Assembly (NCBI GenBank): GCA_045588185.1
Contig: JAZNDR010000087.1
Coordinates: 1-61,309, forward strand
DNA from: Scatosoma sp045588185
Lineage (GTDB): Bacteria > Bacillota > Clostridia > Christensenellales > Borkfalkiaceae
Direction of reading: 5' to 3'
Length of the DNA: 61,309 nt
A model generated the notes under the pieces. The model did not search any database and had not been told where the DNA came from. It saw nothing but the letters and a program-made list of their open reading frames with translations. Positions 16,881 to 25,285 of this stretch are shown piece after piece; position 1 is the first letter of the stretch; each line of letters starts with the position of its first letter. The position numbers and the translations under genes are program-made.

Positions 16881-18002
16881 ATGGCAGGAATTTATATCCA
16901 CGTTCCCTTTTGCAGACATAAATGCAGCTATTGCGATTTCGTTTCGTTTCCCGATAAAATCGACTACGCGGAAGCGTATATGGCATGCCTGTATAAAGAG
17001 CTCAAAATGCGTGGGGACGAGCTGAAAAATTACGAATTTGACACCGTTTATTTCGGCGGCGGTACGCCCTCGTATATCCCGCCCAAGCTCATTTTGGGCG
17101 CGATGAATCAAATCCGTAAATGCTTCCGTTTGACGAAAAACGCGGAAATCACCTTGGAACTCAACCCCGGCACGATCGGCGAAAGTAAAGTGCAAACTTA
17201 CTTACAGGCAGGTATTAACCGCTTTTCGATCGGCTTGCAGACGGCGATAGACGAACAGCTCGCCGACCTTGGGCGTATCCACAACGCACGCGATTACGTG
17301 TACGCCACCAAGCTTTTAAAGGGGCAAAATTTCAGCACCGACGTTATGCTGGGCTTAAAAAATCAAACGAAAGAGGACGTGCGAAAAACGATAGAGCTTG
17401 CGGAAGCGTGCGGTTCGAAACATATTTCCATGTACGCGCTCACCGTCGAGGACGGTACGCCTATTTACACTGACTATCTCAACGGGGAATTGCCCGACTC
17501 GGACGAAGTTGCGGAAATGTACGATTTCGGCAGAAAGCTGTTGGAAGAAAAGGGTTTTAAGCGTTACGAGGTTTCCAACTTTGCCAAAGACGGCTTTGAG
17601 AGCAGACATAACCTCAATTACTGGAAACGGGGCGAATATATCGGCGTGGGGGTTTCGGCGAGCTCGTTTATGCAGGGCAAACGCTTTACCAATACCTTCG
17701 ATTTGGACGAATATATGAAATGTATCATTTCGGGATTCTATCCCGCAGTGAGCAGTGAAGAGGTAGACGAAAAGAGCGCGAAATTCGAATTTGTTATGCT
17801 TGCGCTTCGCACCAAATACGGCATTTCAATGAACGAGTATAAAGCCAAATTCGGCTCGTCGCTTGCCGAGGATTTCCCCGAAGCTTTGAAAAAATCGGTA
17901 AAATACCTCGAACTCAACGGCGACATTATCACGATTAAGGACGAGTATTTATACGTACAAAACAGTATTTTAATGCCGTTCATAGAGGAAATAGGCGTAT
18001 GA
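16881..18002 (+). CDS. hemW: Radical SAM heme chaperone HemW
   Basis: The product is 373 aa. The 4Fe-4S motif CRHKCSYCDF (C11, C15, C18) is at the start, with the family blocks YFGGGTPS and RFSIGLQ. These proteins were long annotated as oxygen-independent coproporphyrinogen III oxidase; the CxxxCxxC followed by D-F, without the extra Cys, fits HemW, which binds heme. AAAGGA precedes the ATG. The next gene overlaps its stop by 4 bases. Confidence 0.92.
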   Translation: MAGIYIHVPFCRHKCSYCDFVSFPDKIDYAEAYMACLYKELKMRGDELKNYEFDTVYFGGGTPSYIPPKLILGAMNQIRKCFRLTKNAEITLELNPGTIGESKVQTYLQAGINRFSIGLQTAIDEQLADLGRIHNARDYVYATKLLKGQNFSTDVMLGLKNQTKEDVRKTIELAEACGSKHISMYALTVEDGTPIYTDYLNGELPDSDEVAEMYDFGRKLLEEKGFKRYEVSNFAKDGFESRHNLNYWKRGEYIGVGVSASSFMQGKRFTNTFDLDEYMKCIISGFYPAVSSEEVDEKSAKFEFVMLALRTKYGISMNEYKAKFGSSLAEDFPEALKKSVKYLELNGDIITIKDEYLYVQNSILMPFIEEIGV

Positions 18003-18730
18003 GAATTTTAATTATCCGCCACGGCGATCCCGATTACGCAAACGATACCTTAACGGAAAAAGGCAGACGGGAAGCTACGCTTTTGGCGGAAAAACTGCGT
18101 AAAGAAAAGATAGATTATATCTATTCTTCCCCGCTTGGCAGAGCCAAGGATACCTGTATGTACGTGGCGCGGGCGTTGGGCAAAGAGAACGAAGTAACCG
18201 TAAAAGACTGGTTGAGAGAATTTGACGCTCGCCCGATAATGCCCGATAGAGGCAGACCCTCGCGCATTTGGGATATCCCGCCGAGCGAATGGGTCAACGA
18301 CGAAAATATGTACGATAGGCATGCTTGGCATGATAAACCGTATTTCAACGACGCGAACACGAAAGAGAAATACGAACTTGTCGGCAAGGGCTTGCACGAA
18401 TTGCTCGCTTCGCACGGCTACGTGCGCGAAGGCGGGTATTACCGCGTGGAGAAAGCGAACCGCGATACCGTTGCGTTTTTCTGTCATTTCGGCATAGAAA
18501 TGGTGTTGCTTTCACATATCTTCGGCGTTTCGCCCATTCCGCTTTTGCACAATTTCACGGCATTGCCCACTTCCGTTACCACGCTGTATTCGGAAGAACG
18601 AAGAAAAGGTATCGCTTGCTTCCGTTGTTGCGGCTTTGGCGAGCTAACGCATTTATACGTAGGGAATGAACCGCCGTCGTTTGCGGCGAGGTTTTGTGAG
18701 GTGTTTGATTCCGACGAACGCCACGATTAA
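17999..18730 (+). CDS. Histidine phosphatase (phosphoglycerate-mutase-like) family protein
   Basis: The product is 243 aa. The catalytic RHG motif (LIIRHGDPDY, His8) is at the start, followed by IYSSPLGRAKDT with the second Arg, and a late FCHFGIE with the second catalytic His. It is longer than typical cobC/gpmB proteins because of an insert rich in Trp, Asp and His (residues ~80-120). ATGA overlap with hemW implies translational coupling. Substrate unknown; its stop codon lies in the left arm of the inverted-repeat element that follows. Confidence 0.85.
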   Translation: MRILIIRHGDPDYANDTLTEKGRREATLLAEKLRKEKIDYIYSSPLGRAKDTCMYVARALGKENEVTVKDWLREFDARPIMPDRGRPSRIWDIPPSEWVNDENMYDRHAWHDKPYFNDANTKEKYELVGKGLHELLASHGYVREGGYYRVEKANRDTVAFFCHFGIEMVLLSHIFGVSPIPLLHNFTALPTSVTTLYSEERRKGIACFRCCGFGELTHLYVGNEPPSFAARFCEVFDSDERHD

Positions 18731-18852
18731 ACGAAGAATATGCTACGCAATACTGCGTTGAACTTGCGTTTCGTCTTGCTTACGTACGTCTTGTACGCGC
18801 GCGACGACGAATACGCGTTCGCCTTGTCTTGCTTGCATCTTACTTCGTTTAA
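18727..18852. repeat. MITE-like inverted-repeat element
   Basis: A 126-bp segment bounded by perfect 10-bp inverted repeats TTAAACGAAG / CTTCGTTTAA (18727-18736 / 18843-18852). The interior shows further imperfect self-complementarity (AACTTGCGTTTCGTC against GACGACGAATACGCGTT). It carries no gene. The left arm supplies the stop codon of the phosphatase gene and the right arm ends 31 bp before the NUDIX gene, as if it inserted between two coupled genes. Confidence 0.5.
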
Positions 18853-18866
18853 ATATAAAACATATA

Positions 18867-18883
18867 GGCAGGTATGCGTTGAA
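18867..18883 (+). repeat. Variant copy of the interspersed repeat at the NUDIX ribosome-binding region
   Basis: GGCAGGTATGCGTTGAA, one base different from the common core, lies directly before the NUDIX ATG and contains its only purine-rich ribosome-site candidate. Confidence 0.45.
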
Positions 18884-19285
18884 ATGAAAAAATATATCCA
18901 AGTAGCGGCTGCGTTACTGTTTGAAAACGGCAAGGTATTCGCCACCAAGCGCGGGGACTCCCCGTATTCGTACGTGGCGCATAAATACGAATTTCCCGGC
19001 GGAAAAATAGAACAAAACGAGCGGGGCGAGGACGCGGTGAAACGGGAACTGCAAGAGGAGCTTTGCTTGCAGGTCAAAGTGGGCAATCTATACGCAAGCC
19101 ACACGCACGAATACCCCGACTTCATTATTACGCTTTGGCTGTACGAATGTGAGCGTTTGTCCGATTTTACCTTAAACGAACACGAAAGCTATACTTGGTT
19201 TTCTCCCAAGGATTTAGACGAAAACGAATGGGCGCCCGCAGACGCGGATATAATACAAAACCTGAAACGGGTTTTTGGAGAATAA
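18884..19285 (+). CDS. NUDIX hydrolase, MutT-like
   Basis: The product is 133 aa, similar in size to MutT. The Nudix box G(x5)E(x7)REUxEE is seen as GGKIEQNERGEDAVKRELQEE, which binds Mg and the diphosphate. Family members of this size remove 8-oxo-dGTP or other modified nucleotides; the KYEFPGGK start of the box is typical. An in-frame start lies upstream at 18740, inside the inverted-repeat element, and would add 48 residues unlike the family, so I use the ATG at 18884. Confidence 0.88.
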   Translation: MKKYIQVAAALLFENGKVFATKRGDSPYSYVAHKYEFPGGKIEQNERGEDAVKRELQEELCLQVKVGNLYASHTHEYPDFIITLWLYECERLSDFTLNEHESYTWFSPKDLDENEWAPADADIIQNLKRVFGE

Positions 19286-19290
19286 GGAAT

Positions 19291-19794
19291 ATGAAAAACA
19301 GTAACGTCATTTTAATCGGTATGCCGGGGTGCGGTAAAACCACGATCGGCACGGAGCTTGCCGAGTTGATCGGCTACGGCTATATTGACAGCGACAGCGT
19401 AATCGTTGCCCGCGAGGGGAAACGGCTCAATGAGATTATAGCAGAGCTTGGCAGAGAGGGCTTTCTCGATATCGAAGCAAAAGTCAATTCGGAGCTGTGC
19501 GCCACCCGATGCGTAATTGCGACGGGCGGGAGCGTTATCTATCGCGAAAAAGCCATGGAGAAGCTCAAAACAATGGGAAAAATCGTCTATTTAAAGCTTT
19601 CTCTTGATACCATTGCGAGCCGTTTGGGCGACTTAAAGGCGCGCGGCGTTGCGCTCAAAGAGGGCTTTACCTTGAAAGATTTATACGAAGAACGCGTGCC
19701 CTTGTATGAAAAATATGCGGATATCGCCGTCGATTTGGACGGCTTGACCGTCTTGGAAGCGGCGAAAAAAGTACAACAGGCGGTGGAAGCATGA
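19291..19794 (+). CDS. aroK: Shikimate kinase
   Basis: The product is 167 aa. Walker A is GMPGCGKTT (10-18), the shikimate-binding Asp is in YIDSDSVI, and the GG motif is ATGGSVI. It phosphorylates shikimate in aromatic amino acid synthesis. The ATG at 19291 has GGAGAATAAGG upstream and follows the NUDIX stop by 5 bases; an upstream in-frame start lies inside the NUDIX gene. No other aro gene is nearby, so a different small-molecule kinase role remains possible. Confidence 0.82.
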   Translation: MKNSNVILIGMPGCGKTTIGTELAELIGYGYIDSDSVIVAREGKRLNEIIAELGREGFLDIEAKVNSELCATRCVIATGGSVIYREKAMEKLKTMGKIVYLKLSLDTIASRLGDLKARGVALKEGFTLKDLYEERVPLYEKYADIAVDLDGLTVLEAAKKVQQAVEA

Positions 19795-20843
19795 CGGCGG
19801 AGAATGCAAAAATCGCCATCTACGGCGCAGGCGCAATGGGAACGGTGCTCGGCTCGTTTTTAACGCTCGGCGGATTAAAGAACGTGCATTTGATTACCCG
19901 TAACGAAAGTCATATAAACGGCTTGAAAACGACGGGCGCACAAATAATCTGTGAGGCGGAAAATACCCAATTGCAAATTCCCGTCACCGCACTTTTGCCC
20001 TCGGAAATGACGGAAAAATACGATATTATTTTTCTCATGACCAAGCAAAAAAGCAACGCCGAAATACTCACATTTTTATTACAGTATTTGAAAGAGGACG
20101 GCGTGGTAGTTACTACGCAAAACGGTTTACCCGAAAGCTCCGTGGCGCAGGTCGTGGGACAAAACCGTACCTACGGCGGGGTGGCAAGCTTCGGTGCAAC
20201 CTTTATCGGGAACGGCAAAGTGGCGCTCACTTCCAAGTTCGGCGGTATGGGTATGCAGGTTTCGGGTTATCAAAACGACAACGCGAAAGCCGCACTTTTA
20301 CAAGAAGTTTTATCCTACGCGGGTAAAGCGGTTGGCAACGAAAATTTTGCAAAAACCACGGATAATTTATCGGGCGCAAGGTGGAGTAAGCTTGCGATAA
20401 ATGCCGCATTTTCAGGACTTTCCGTTGTAACGGGCTGTACCTTCGGCGAAATCGCCAAGCGTAAGAAGTCTCGCAAAATCGCACTCGGCATATTACGGGA
20501 ATGTATGGACGTTGCCAACGCGTCAGGCGTAACCTTGGAAGAAATGCAAGGGCACGATATGCAAAAATTGCTCGGCGGCCGCGGATTTTGGAAAACGCGG
20601 TTTGCCCTGTTCGCGCTTCCTATCGCTATGAGAAAACATAAAAAGCTTGTTTCGGGTATGCTCAAAGACGTGCAGGCGGGCAGGAAATGCGAGATAGACT
20701 ATATCAACGGCGCGGTAGTGCGTGTGGGAAAAGAAACAGGCACGCCCACACCCCTTTGCGAAAAGGTAGTCGAAATCGTCCACGGCATTGAAAACGGATT
20801 ATACGAAACGGCGCATAACAATCTTGACTTTTTTGAAATTTGA
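19791..20843 (+). CDS. 2-dehydropantoate 2-reductase family protein
   Basis: The product is 350 aa. The Rossmann motif YGAGAMGTVLGSFL (11-24) is at the start. The C-terminal helical domain has the family blocks KLAINAAFS and DYINGAVV. It reduces ketopantoate to pantoate with NADPH for coenzyme A synthesis. At ~350 aa it is somewhat longer than E. coli PanE (303), so another ketoacid substrate is possible. Start and previous stop overlap by 4 bases. Confidence 0.85.
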   Translation: MTAENAKIAIYGAGAMGTVLGSFLTLGGLKNVHLITRNESHINGLKTTGAQIICEAENTQLQIPVTALLPSEMTEKYDIIFLMTKQKSNAEILTFLLQYLKEDGVVVTTQNGLPESSVAQVVGQNRTYGGVASFGATFIGNGKVALTSKFGGMGMQVSGYQNDNAKAALLQEVLSYAGKAVGNENFAKTTDNLSGARWSKLAINAAFSGLSVVTGCTFGEIAKRKKSRKIALGILRECMDVANASGVTLEEMQGHDMQKLLGGRGFWKTRFALFALPIAMRKHKKLVSGMLKDVQAGRKCEIDYINGAVVRVGKETGTPTPLCEKVVEIVHGIENGLYETAHNNLDFFEI

Positions 20844-20873
20844 CCAAAGAAAATAATAAAGAGGTAAAAGAAT

Positions 20874-22514
20874 ATGGATTTAAACAAATTAGCGGAAGCA
20901 CTCATTCCTGACGAAAACGTTAAACCGTTAGAGGAATACGAAAAGCAATACCCCGAGCGGGCTTTGGAAAAAGGAGCGCAGGTTACTAGACTTGCTCCCA
21001 GCCCCACGGGATTTATGCATATCGGTAATTTATACGTGGCACTTGCCAACGAGCGTATCGCGCACCAAAGCGGCGGTGTTTTCTATTTGCGTATCGAAGA
21101 TACGGACGAAAAACGCAAGGTGGAAGGCGCGGTGGAAGTTATCCACAAATCGCTTAAATATTTCGGCGTTAAATTCGACGAGGGCGCGGATTTATGCGGC
21201 GAATACGGTCCGTATTACCAACGCCAACGCGCGGAAATTTATCACGCATACGCGAAAGAATTGATAAGACAAGGACTTGCGTATCCTTGCTTCTGCACGG
21301 AAGAGGATTTGGAAAAAACGCGCGAATACCAAACGGAAAACAAACTTCTTCCCGGCTACTACGGCGAATTTGCCAAATGCCGTAATTTGACGGAAGAGGA
21401 GATTTACGAAAACTTAAAGGCGGGCAAACCGTACGTTATTCGTTTAAAATCGCAGGGCGACGTCAATATAAAGCACACCTTCCGCGACGAGGTAAAGGGC
21501 GAAATCACCGTAACTGAAAATAACCAAGACGTCGTTATCTTGAAGTCGGACGGTATTCCTACCTACCATTTCGCACACGCAATCGACGACCATTTTATGC
21601 GCACCACACTCGTAATCCGCGGAGAAGAATGGCTTTCTTCCTTGCCTATCCATATCGAGCTTTTCAAAGTCCTCGGCTTCCGTTTGCCTAAGTACGGTCA
21701 TAACTGTTCGATACAAAAAATCGACGGGGAAACGCGCCGTAAGCTTTCCAAGCGCAAAGACCCCGAAGCTTCGCTTAATTATTACCGTGAACAGGGTTAT
21801 CACCCCGAAGCAGTGCGCACGTATATGATGACGCTTCTCAATTCCAACTTCGAGGAATGGCTGTTGAAATTCCCCGATAAACCCATCGACGAATTTAAAT
21901 ATTCCATCGGCAAAATGGGCAAAAGCGGCGCGCTGTTCGATATTTTGAAACTGAACGATATTTCCAAAACCTATATGTCGAAGCTTTCCGAAACGGAAAT
22001 GTACGACTTCTTGAAAGCGTGGGCGGACGAATTTGGCACGGACGAACAAAAATCGTATTTTGCGGATAAAGAATACCTTTACAAGGTACTCACGCTGTGT
22101 ATGGGTATCGGCGGTAAAAAGAGAAGAAAGGACTTCGTTTGTGCAAAACAGGCAGTCGAAATGATTTCGTATTTCTTTGATAACACTTTTGTCCCCGAAT
22201 ACGCGTACCGTTTCGAAACCGCGACGGTTAAAAAGGTATTAGAGGGCTTTAAGTCGATTTACAACCAAGCGGACGACAACTCCGCATGGTTTGAAAAGGT
22301 AAAGACGGTGGCAGGGGAAAACGGCTTTGCAACGGATATGAAAGCGTATAAAGCTGACCCCGAAGCATACGCAGGCAACGTTTCGGACGTAGCGGAAATG
22401 TTGCGTATCGCCACGACGGGGTTAGCGAATACTCCCGACCTTTGGACGATTATGCAAATCCTCGGCAACGAAAGAACGCTTGCCCGTTTGGAAAAGGCAA
22501 TACAACAACTTTAA
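20874..22514 (+). CDS. gltX: Glutamyl-tRNA synthetase, N-terminally extended
   Basis: The product is 546 aa. Class I motifs are HIGN (49-52) in LAPSPTGFMHIGN and KLSKR (290-294). Most bacterial GluRS begin a few residues before the APSPTG motif; here about 38 extra residues precede it (DLNKLAEALIPDENVKPLEE...). No internal start with a good ribosome site fits better; GAGGTAAAAG precedes the ATG at 20874. It charges tRNA-Glu and possibly tRNA-Gln. It ends at a strong hairpin. Confidence 0.94.
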   Translation: MDLNKLAEALIPDENVKPLEEYEKQYPERALEKGAQVTRLAPSPTGFMHIGNLYVALANERIAHQSGGVFYLRIEDTDEKRKVEGAVEVIHKSLKYFGVKFDEGADLCGEYGPYYQRQRAEIYHAYAKELIRQGLAYPCFCTEEDLEKTREYQTENKLLPGYYGEFAKCRNLTEEEIYENLKAGKPYVIRLKSQGDVNIKHTFRDEVKGEITVTENNQDVVILKSDGIPTYHFAHAIDDHFMRTTLVIRGEEWLSSLPIHIELFKVLGFRLPKYGHNCSIQKIDGETRRKLSKRKDPEASLNYYREQGYHPEAVRTYMMTLLNSNFEEWLLKFPDKPIDEFKYSIGKMGKSGALFDILKLNDISKTYMSKLSETEMYDFLKAWADEFGTDEQKSYFADKEYLYKVLTLCMGIGGKKRRKDFVCAKQAVEMISYFFDNTFVPEYAYRFETATVKKVLEGFKSIYNQADDNSAWFEKVKTVAGENGFATDMKAYKADPEAYAGNVSDVAEMLRIATTGLANTPDLWTIMQILGNERTLARLEKAIQQL

Positions 22515-22518
22515 AAAA

Positions 22519-22560
22519 TACTAACGCCCGACAAATTTTAAAATTCGTCGGGCGTTAGTA
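22519..22560. terminator. Bidirectional terminator between gltX and the convergent XRE gene
   Basis: A perfect 14-bp stem (22519-22532 / 22547-22560) with a 14-base A/T loop that itself can pair. There are A residues on the left side and T residues after the right arm, so it can serve both strands. Confidence 0.8.
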
Positions 22561-22576
22561 TAGTATTTATCCTTTT

Positions 22577-22942
22577 TTAAAAATCTCGTTTTTCTGTATC
22601 AATCAAATCCGAAAGCTTTTCCATATACCCGCTGGCACGACAGCGCAATTCTGAGGGTAATTTTCGATAAATTTTTATCATTTTTTCTTCTTCAATGGAA
22701 AGTATATTTTCATACTCTCCCTTTACGGTAATATTCCCGAAGTCATCTTCTCTACCCAACAAATAATCCGTGCTACATTCAAAGAAATTTGCATAACGAA
22801 TCAACGTGTTTGCCGTTGGTTCGTTTTTTCCTATCTCAATCATTGAAATACAGGCTTTGCTCACATTTAACGCATGCGCCAACTCGACTTGCGATAAGCC
22901 TTTTTCTTTTCGCAAATATTTTGACTTTTCCCCAAAATCCAT
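22577..22942 (-). CDS. XRE-family regulator of the SipW/TasA-like operon
   Basis: The product is 121 aa. The N-terminal HTH is KGLSQVELAHALNVSKACISMIE, followed by NTLIRYANFFECSTDYLLGR. The C-terminal half (ENILSIEEEKMIKIYRKLP...) is a helical segment that may dimerise. AAGGAG precedes the ATG. It is divergent from the three-gene SipW operon, with three similar operator-like sites between them. The layout resembles the SinR control of tapA-sipW-tasA in Bacillus, though I do not claim SinR orthology. Confidence 0.87.
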   Translation of the reverse strand: MDFGEKSKYLRKEKGLSQVELAHALNVSKACISMIEIGKNEPTANTLIRYANFFECSTDYLLGREDDFGNITVKGEYENILSIEEEKMIKIYRKLPSELRCRASGYMEKLSDLIDTEKRDF

Positions 22943-22977
22943 ATAAATTCTCCTTATACATATATCATAAAAATTTT

Positions 22978-23052
22978 ACCACAAAAATGCCCGAATTGCT
23001 TGACAAGGCATAAAAATGTGTGATATACTTTATAAAAAGGCACAAAAATGCC
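22978..23052. promoter_or_regulatory. Three operator-like sites (GGCACAAAAATGCC family)
   Basis: Copies lie at 22978-22991, 23007-23020 and 23039-23052, 29 and 32 bp apart. The right-hand copy is the complete palindromic-edged form GGCA-N6-TGCC; the middle copy keeps GGCA and the left keeps TGCC. The middle copy lies within the promoter spacer of the tasA-like gene. Binding by the divergent XRE protein is inferred. Confidence 0.72.
23000..23029 (+). promoter_or_regulatory. Promoter of the SipW/TasA-like operon
   Basis: TTGACA (23000-23005), an 18-bp spacer that contains an operator copy, and TATACT (23024-23029). The placement matches the other XRE locus at 577-606. Confidence 0.8.
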
Positions 23053-23122
23053 TAACGAATACAGTATTCATATTATTGAATACAACTATAACTATTAAAA
23101 AAAATTTTTTGGAGGTCTTTTT

Positions 23123-23647
23123 ATGAAAAAGAGAATATCAATTTTTGCAACTGTGGCTTTATGTGTCACGATGGGCAGTGTTTACGCAACTTGGACGTAT
23201 GCGCAAAACGAAGCGAACGGCGCGGAGGATACGATTAGCAAAACGCTTATTACCGAAGATCTTGTTGCAAAAGGCAACATTGTAGTTGACAATAACAACT
23301 TGGAATTAACCGTAGATAAAGCAACGGATAGCTATAAGGCGATATTGTCGATAACGGGTGCATTAGAGGTTTCTTTTGAAAAACACGATTTGTCCACCGA
23401 AGACAAGATTGCCTTGCAGTTTGAAATATCGGCGACGAATTTGGAATATAATCAAACGCCTATCTTTGTTTTGCCTGTACAAGCGGTATCGCTTGGTGAG
23501 GAGAATAATACTTGGACGATAGATAGCACCAATTTAGGTATTACAATGGGCAACATTGAACTTCCTACTTATGCGGACTATGAAGCGTTTGAAACGGCGT
23601 TTGACGCGTGCACGCTTACGATTACTTTTAGTGAAGTAACGGCGTAA
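23123..23647 (+). CDS. TasA/camelysin-like secreted protein with SipW-type signal
   Basis: The product is 174 aa. The N-terminus, MKKRISIFATVALCVTMGSV then YATWTYAQ, is the extended signal form recognised by SipW-type peptidases (TasA, CalY). The mature part is predicted beta-rich, without Cys, with alternating hydrophobic residues (ALQFEISATNLEY). Such proteins build extracellular fibres or surface layers. The peptidase gene follows after 25 bases, and a second protein with the same signal motif follows that. A TTTGGAGG ribosome site is present. Confidence 0.78.
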   Translation: MKKRISIFATVALCVTMGSVYATWTYAQNEANGAEDTISKTLITEDLVAKGNIVVDNNNLELTVDKATDSYKAILSITGALEVSFEKHDLSTEDKIALQFEISATNLEYNQTPIFVLPVQAVSLGEENNTWTIDSTNLGITMGNIELPTYADYEAFETAFDACTLTITFSEVTA

Positions 23648-23672
23648 CCGATTTATAAAAGAGAATAGTAAT

Positions 23673-24584
23673 ATGTCAAGTTACGAAAGTCATATTTTTT
23701 TGCTCTGTTTATTGGTTTTCGTTTCTTTAACGTTAATATTTACAGTAATGACGGCAGAAATAGCTTCATTATCGGTTAAACTGATTAAAAGCGGTTGGGA
23801 AGACAAAAAAATTTGGAAAAATTATCGGAAAGGATTGTATAAAAAGAAAAGTCGCTCTCGATTTCAAACTTGGACAACGGGCGTTATAAGCATTGCAATC
23901 ATTATGCTTTTCGGGTTTTCGGTATATGTAAATACGGTAGAAAATAAAGTGACGAAAAGCGTTCCCGTTTTTCGCGTAGTCAAAAGCGATTCAATGTCGA
24001 AAAGAAATCCTAAAAATATTTATTTATATGAGAATAATTTGACCGATCAATTTTCGACGTTTGATTTAATTTTAACCCGTAAAATGCCGAGGGAAGAGGA
24101 ATTACAATTATACGACGTTGTCGTTTACGAAATCGACGGTATATTGTTGGTACACCGAATTGTAGGCATTGAAGAAGCGAACGAAAAACACCCTAAAAAC
24201 CGTTATTTTCTTTTACAAGGCGACGCAGTAGACAAACCTGACCGTTTTCCTGTACTATACGGGCAAATGAAAGGCGTTTATTGTGGAGAAAAAGTGCCAT
24301 TTGTAGGTAGCTTTGTTTCCTTTCTGCAATCGCCGGCAGGATATATGTGTATTGCGTTGGTTATTTTCGTTAATTTTGCCTTGCCGTTCATGGAAAGAAA
24401 AATCGAGAAGGAAACGCAAAATCGGCTTGCGGTTGTGTTAAGTGTGAAAAAACAAAATCAACCTCCACAGCTTCAAGTAAATCCACCTATAATACACCCT
24501 CCGATTGTGTTTTATCCCGTACCGCATTTCATAGAATATCCCTACGAAAATAAGGAGCAAAAAAATGAAACGCACCTTGTTTAA
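23673..24584 (+). CDS. sipW: SipW-type (ER-type) signal peptidase I
   Basis: The product is 303 aa. Two membrane helices lie at about 8-28 and 68-87, and another near 222-238. Catalytic Ser107 is in KSDSMS. The general base is His161 in LLVHRIV instead of the Lys of normal bacterial enzymes, which marks the ER/SipW type; Asp184 and Asp187 are in LQGDAVDKPD. It cleaves the neighbouring secreted proteins. The N-terminal helix and a Pro-rich C-terminal tail (PPIIHPPIV) are additions to the ~190-aa Bacillus SipW. It overlaps the next gene by 20 bases. Confidence 0.87.
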   Translation: MSSYESHIFLLCLLVFVSLTLIFTVMTAEIASLSVKLIKSGWEDKKIWKNYRKGLYKKKSRSRFQTWTTGVISIAIIMLFGFSVYVNTVENKVTKSVPVFRVVKSDSMSKRNPKNIYLYENNLTDQFSTFDLILTRKMPREEELQLYDVVVYEIDGILLVHRIVGIEEANEKHPKNRYFLLQGDAVDKPDRFPVLYGQMKGVYCGEKVPFVGSFVSFLQSPAGYMCIALVIFVNFALPFMERKIEKETQNRLAVVLSVKKQNQPPQLQVNPPIIHPPIVFYPVPHFIEYPYENKEQKNETHLV

Positions 24585-25233
24585 ATGGATTATTCTATCA
24601 CTCGGAGCCGTAATGCTTATAACGAGCCATAGAGTATACTCTACTTGGCGTTACGCGCAAGAAACGGTAGGTGAAATTAACGAAAATCCTACAATGATTT
24701 TAAAGCCCTTTGAGTATACCCCCGAAGAGGTGTTGCCAGAAGATGGCGAAGGGAAAAACCAAGTCGTACTCGTTGAAAATTTAGTAAAAGGCGAGAATGG
24801 TTTGAACAATCCCGATTCGTACTTAAATAAGCAAATTGAAACGCGAAAAAAAGGCGGTCTTTTTAAGCCTAAAAGAGATACGCTGGGAAGTATGGGGGTA
24901 GACCAAGGGGAGGAACTGGAAAAACTTTTTTCCTTGGCTTCGGAAAATTTATCGTTTTTAATTCAGTTTATTGACGATAACACGTATTATATTTTTACAA
25001 CGGATGTGGAGCTTGGTGAAAACGGAAGTCCGAATTATAAAATCGGCGAAGAATATATCTCGCCTATCTACCGCACCATTGTAGAAAATGTAAACGGTAC
25101 TTGGGAGGCGCAAACAAGCGCAAAAGGATACGCCTTATCCGCTTACTATGAAGAAAGCAATCTTTTAGGGAACGTTACTTTCATTCCCTCGTTTGACCCC
25201 GATACGTGGACAGCGGGAACGCTGACCACATAA
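24565..25233 (+). CDS. Second SipW-dependent secreted protein
   Basis: The product is 222 aa. Its signal ends in VYSTWRYAQE, closely matching VYATWTYAQN of the first gene in the operon, so both should be SipW substrates. The rest is not alike in sequence: it has a Pro/Glu-rich early part, a Lys-rich loop and an aromatic C-terminal half. It may be an anchor or minor fibre subunit, as TapA is to TasA, but this is analogy only. AAGGAGC precedes the ATG inside the sipW gene; a terminator follows. Confidence 0.75.
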   Translation: MKRTLFKWIILSLGAVMLITSHRVYSTWRYAQETVGEINENPTMILKPFEYTPEEVLPEDGEGKNQVVLVENLVKGENGLNNPDSYLNKQIETRKKGGLFKPKRDTLGSMGVDQGEELEKLFSLASENLSFLIQFIDDNTYYIFTTDVELGENGSPNYKIGEEYISPIYRTIVENVNGTWEAQTSAKGYALSAYYEESNLLGNVTFIPSFDPDTWTAGTLTT

Positions 25234-25236
25234 AAC

Positions 25237-25270
25237 CAAAAGCAACCGAAAGAAATTTCGGTTGCTTTTG
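25237..25270. terminator. Bidirectional terminator between the SipW operon and dapB
   Basis: A perfect 15-bp stem (25237-25251 / 25256-25270) with a GAAA tetraloop; it has A-rich and T-rich arms so it serves both converging units. Confidence 0.88.
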
Positions 25271-25285
25271 CTATATATAAATTTA

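Noticed and set aside
18740..18883. Longer N-terminus for the NUDIX protein
   Set aside because: The added residues come from the inverted-repeat element and do not resemble the family.
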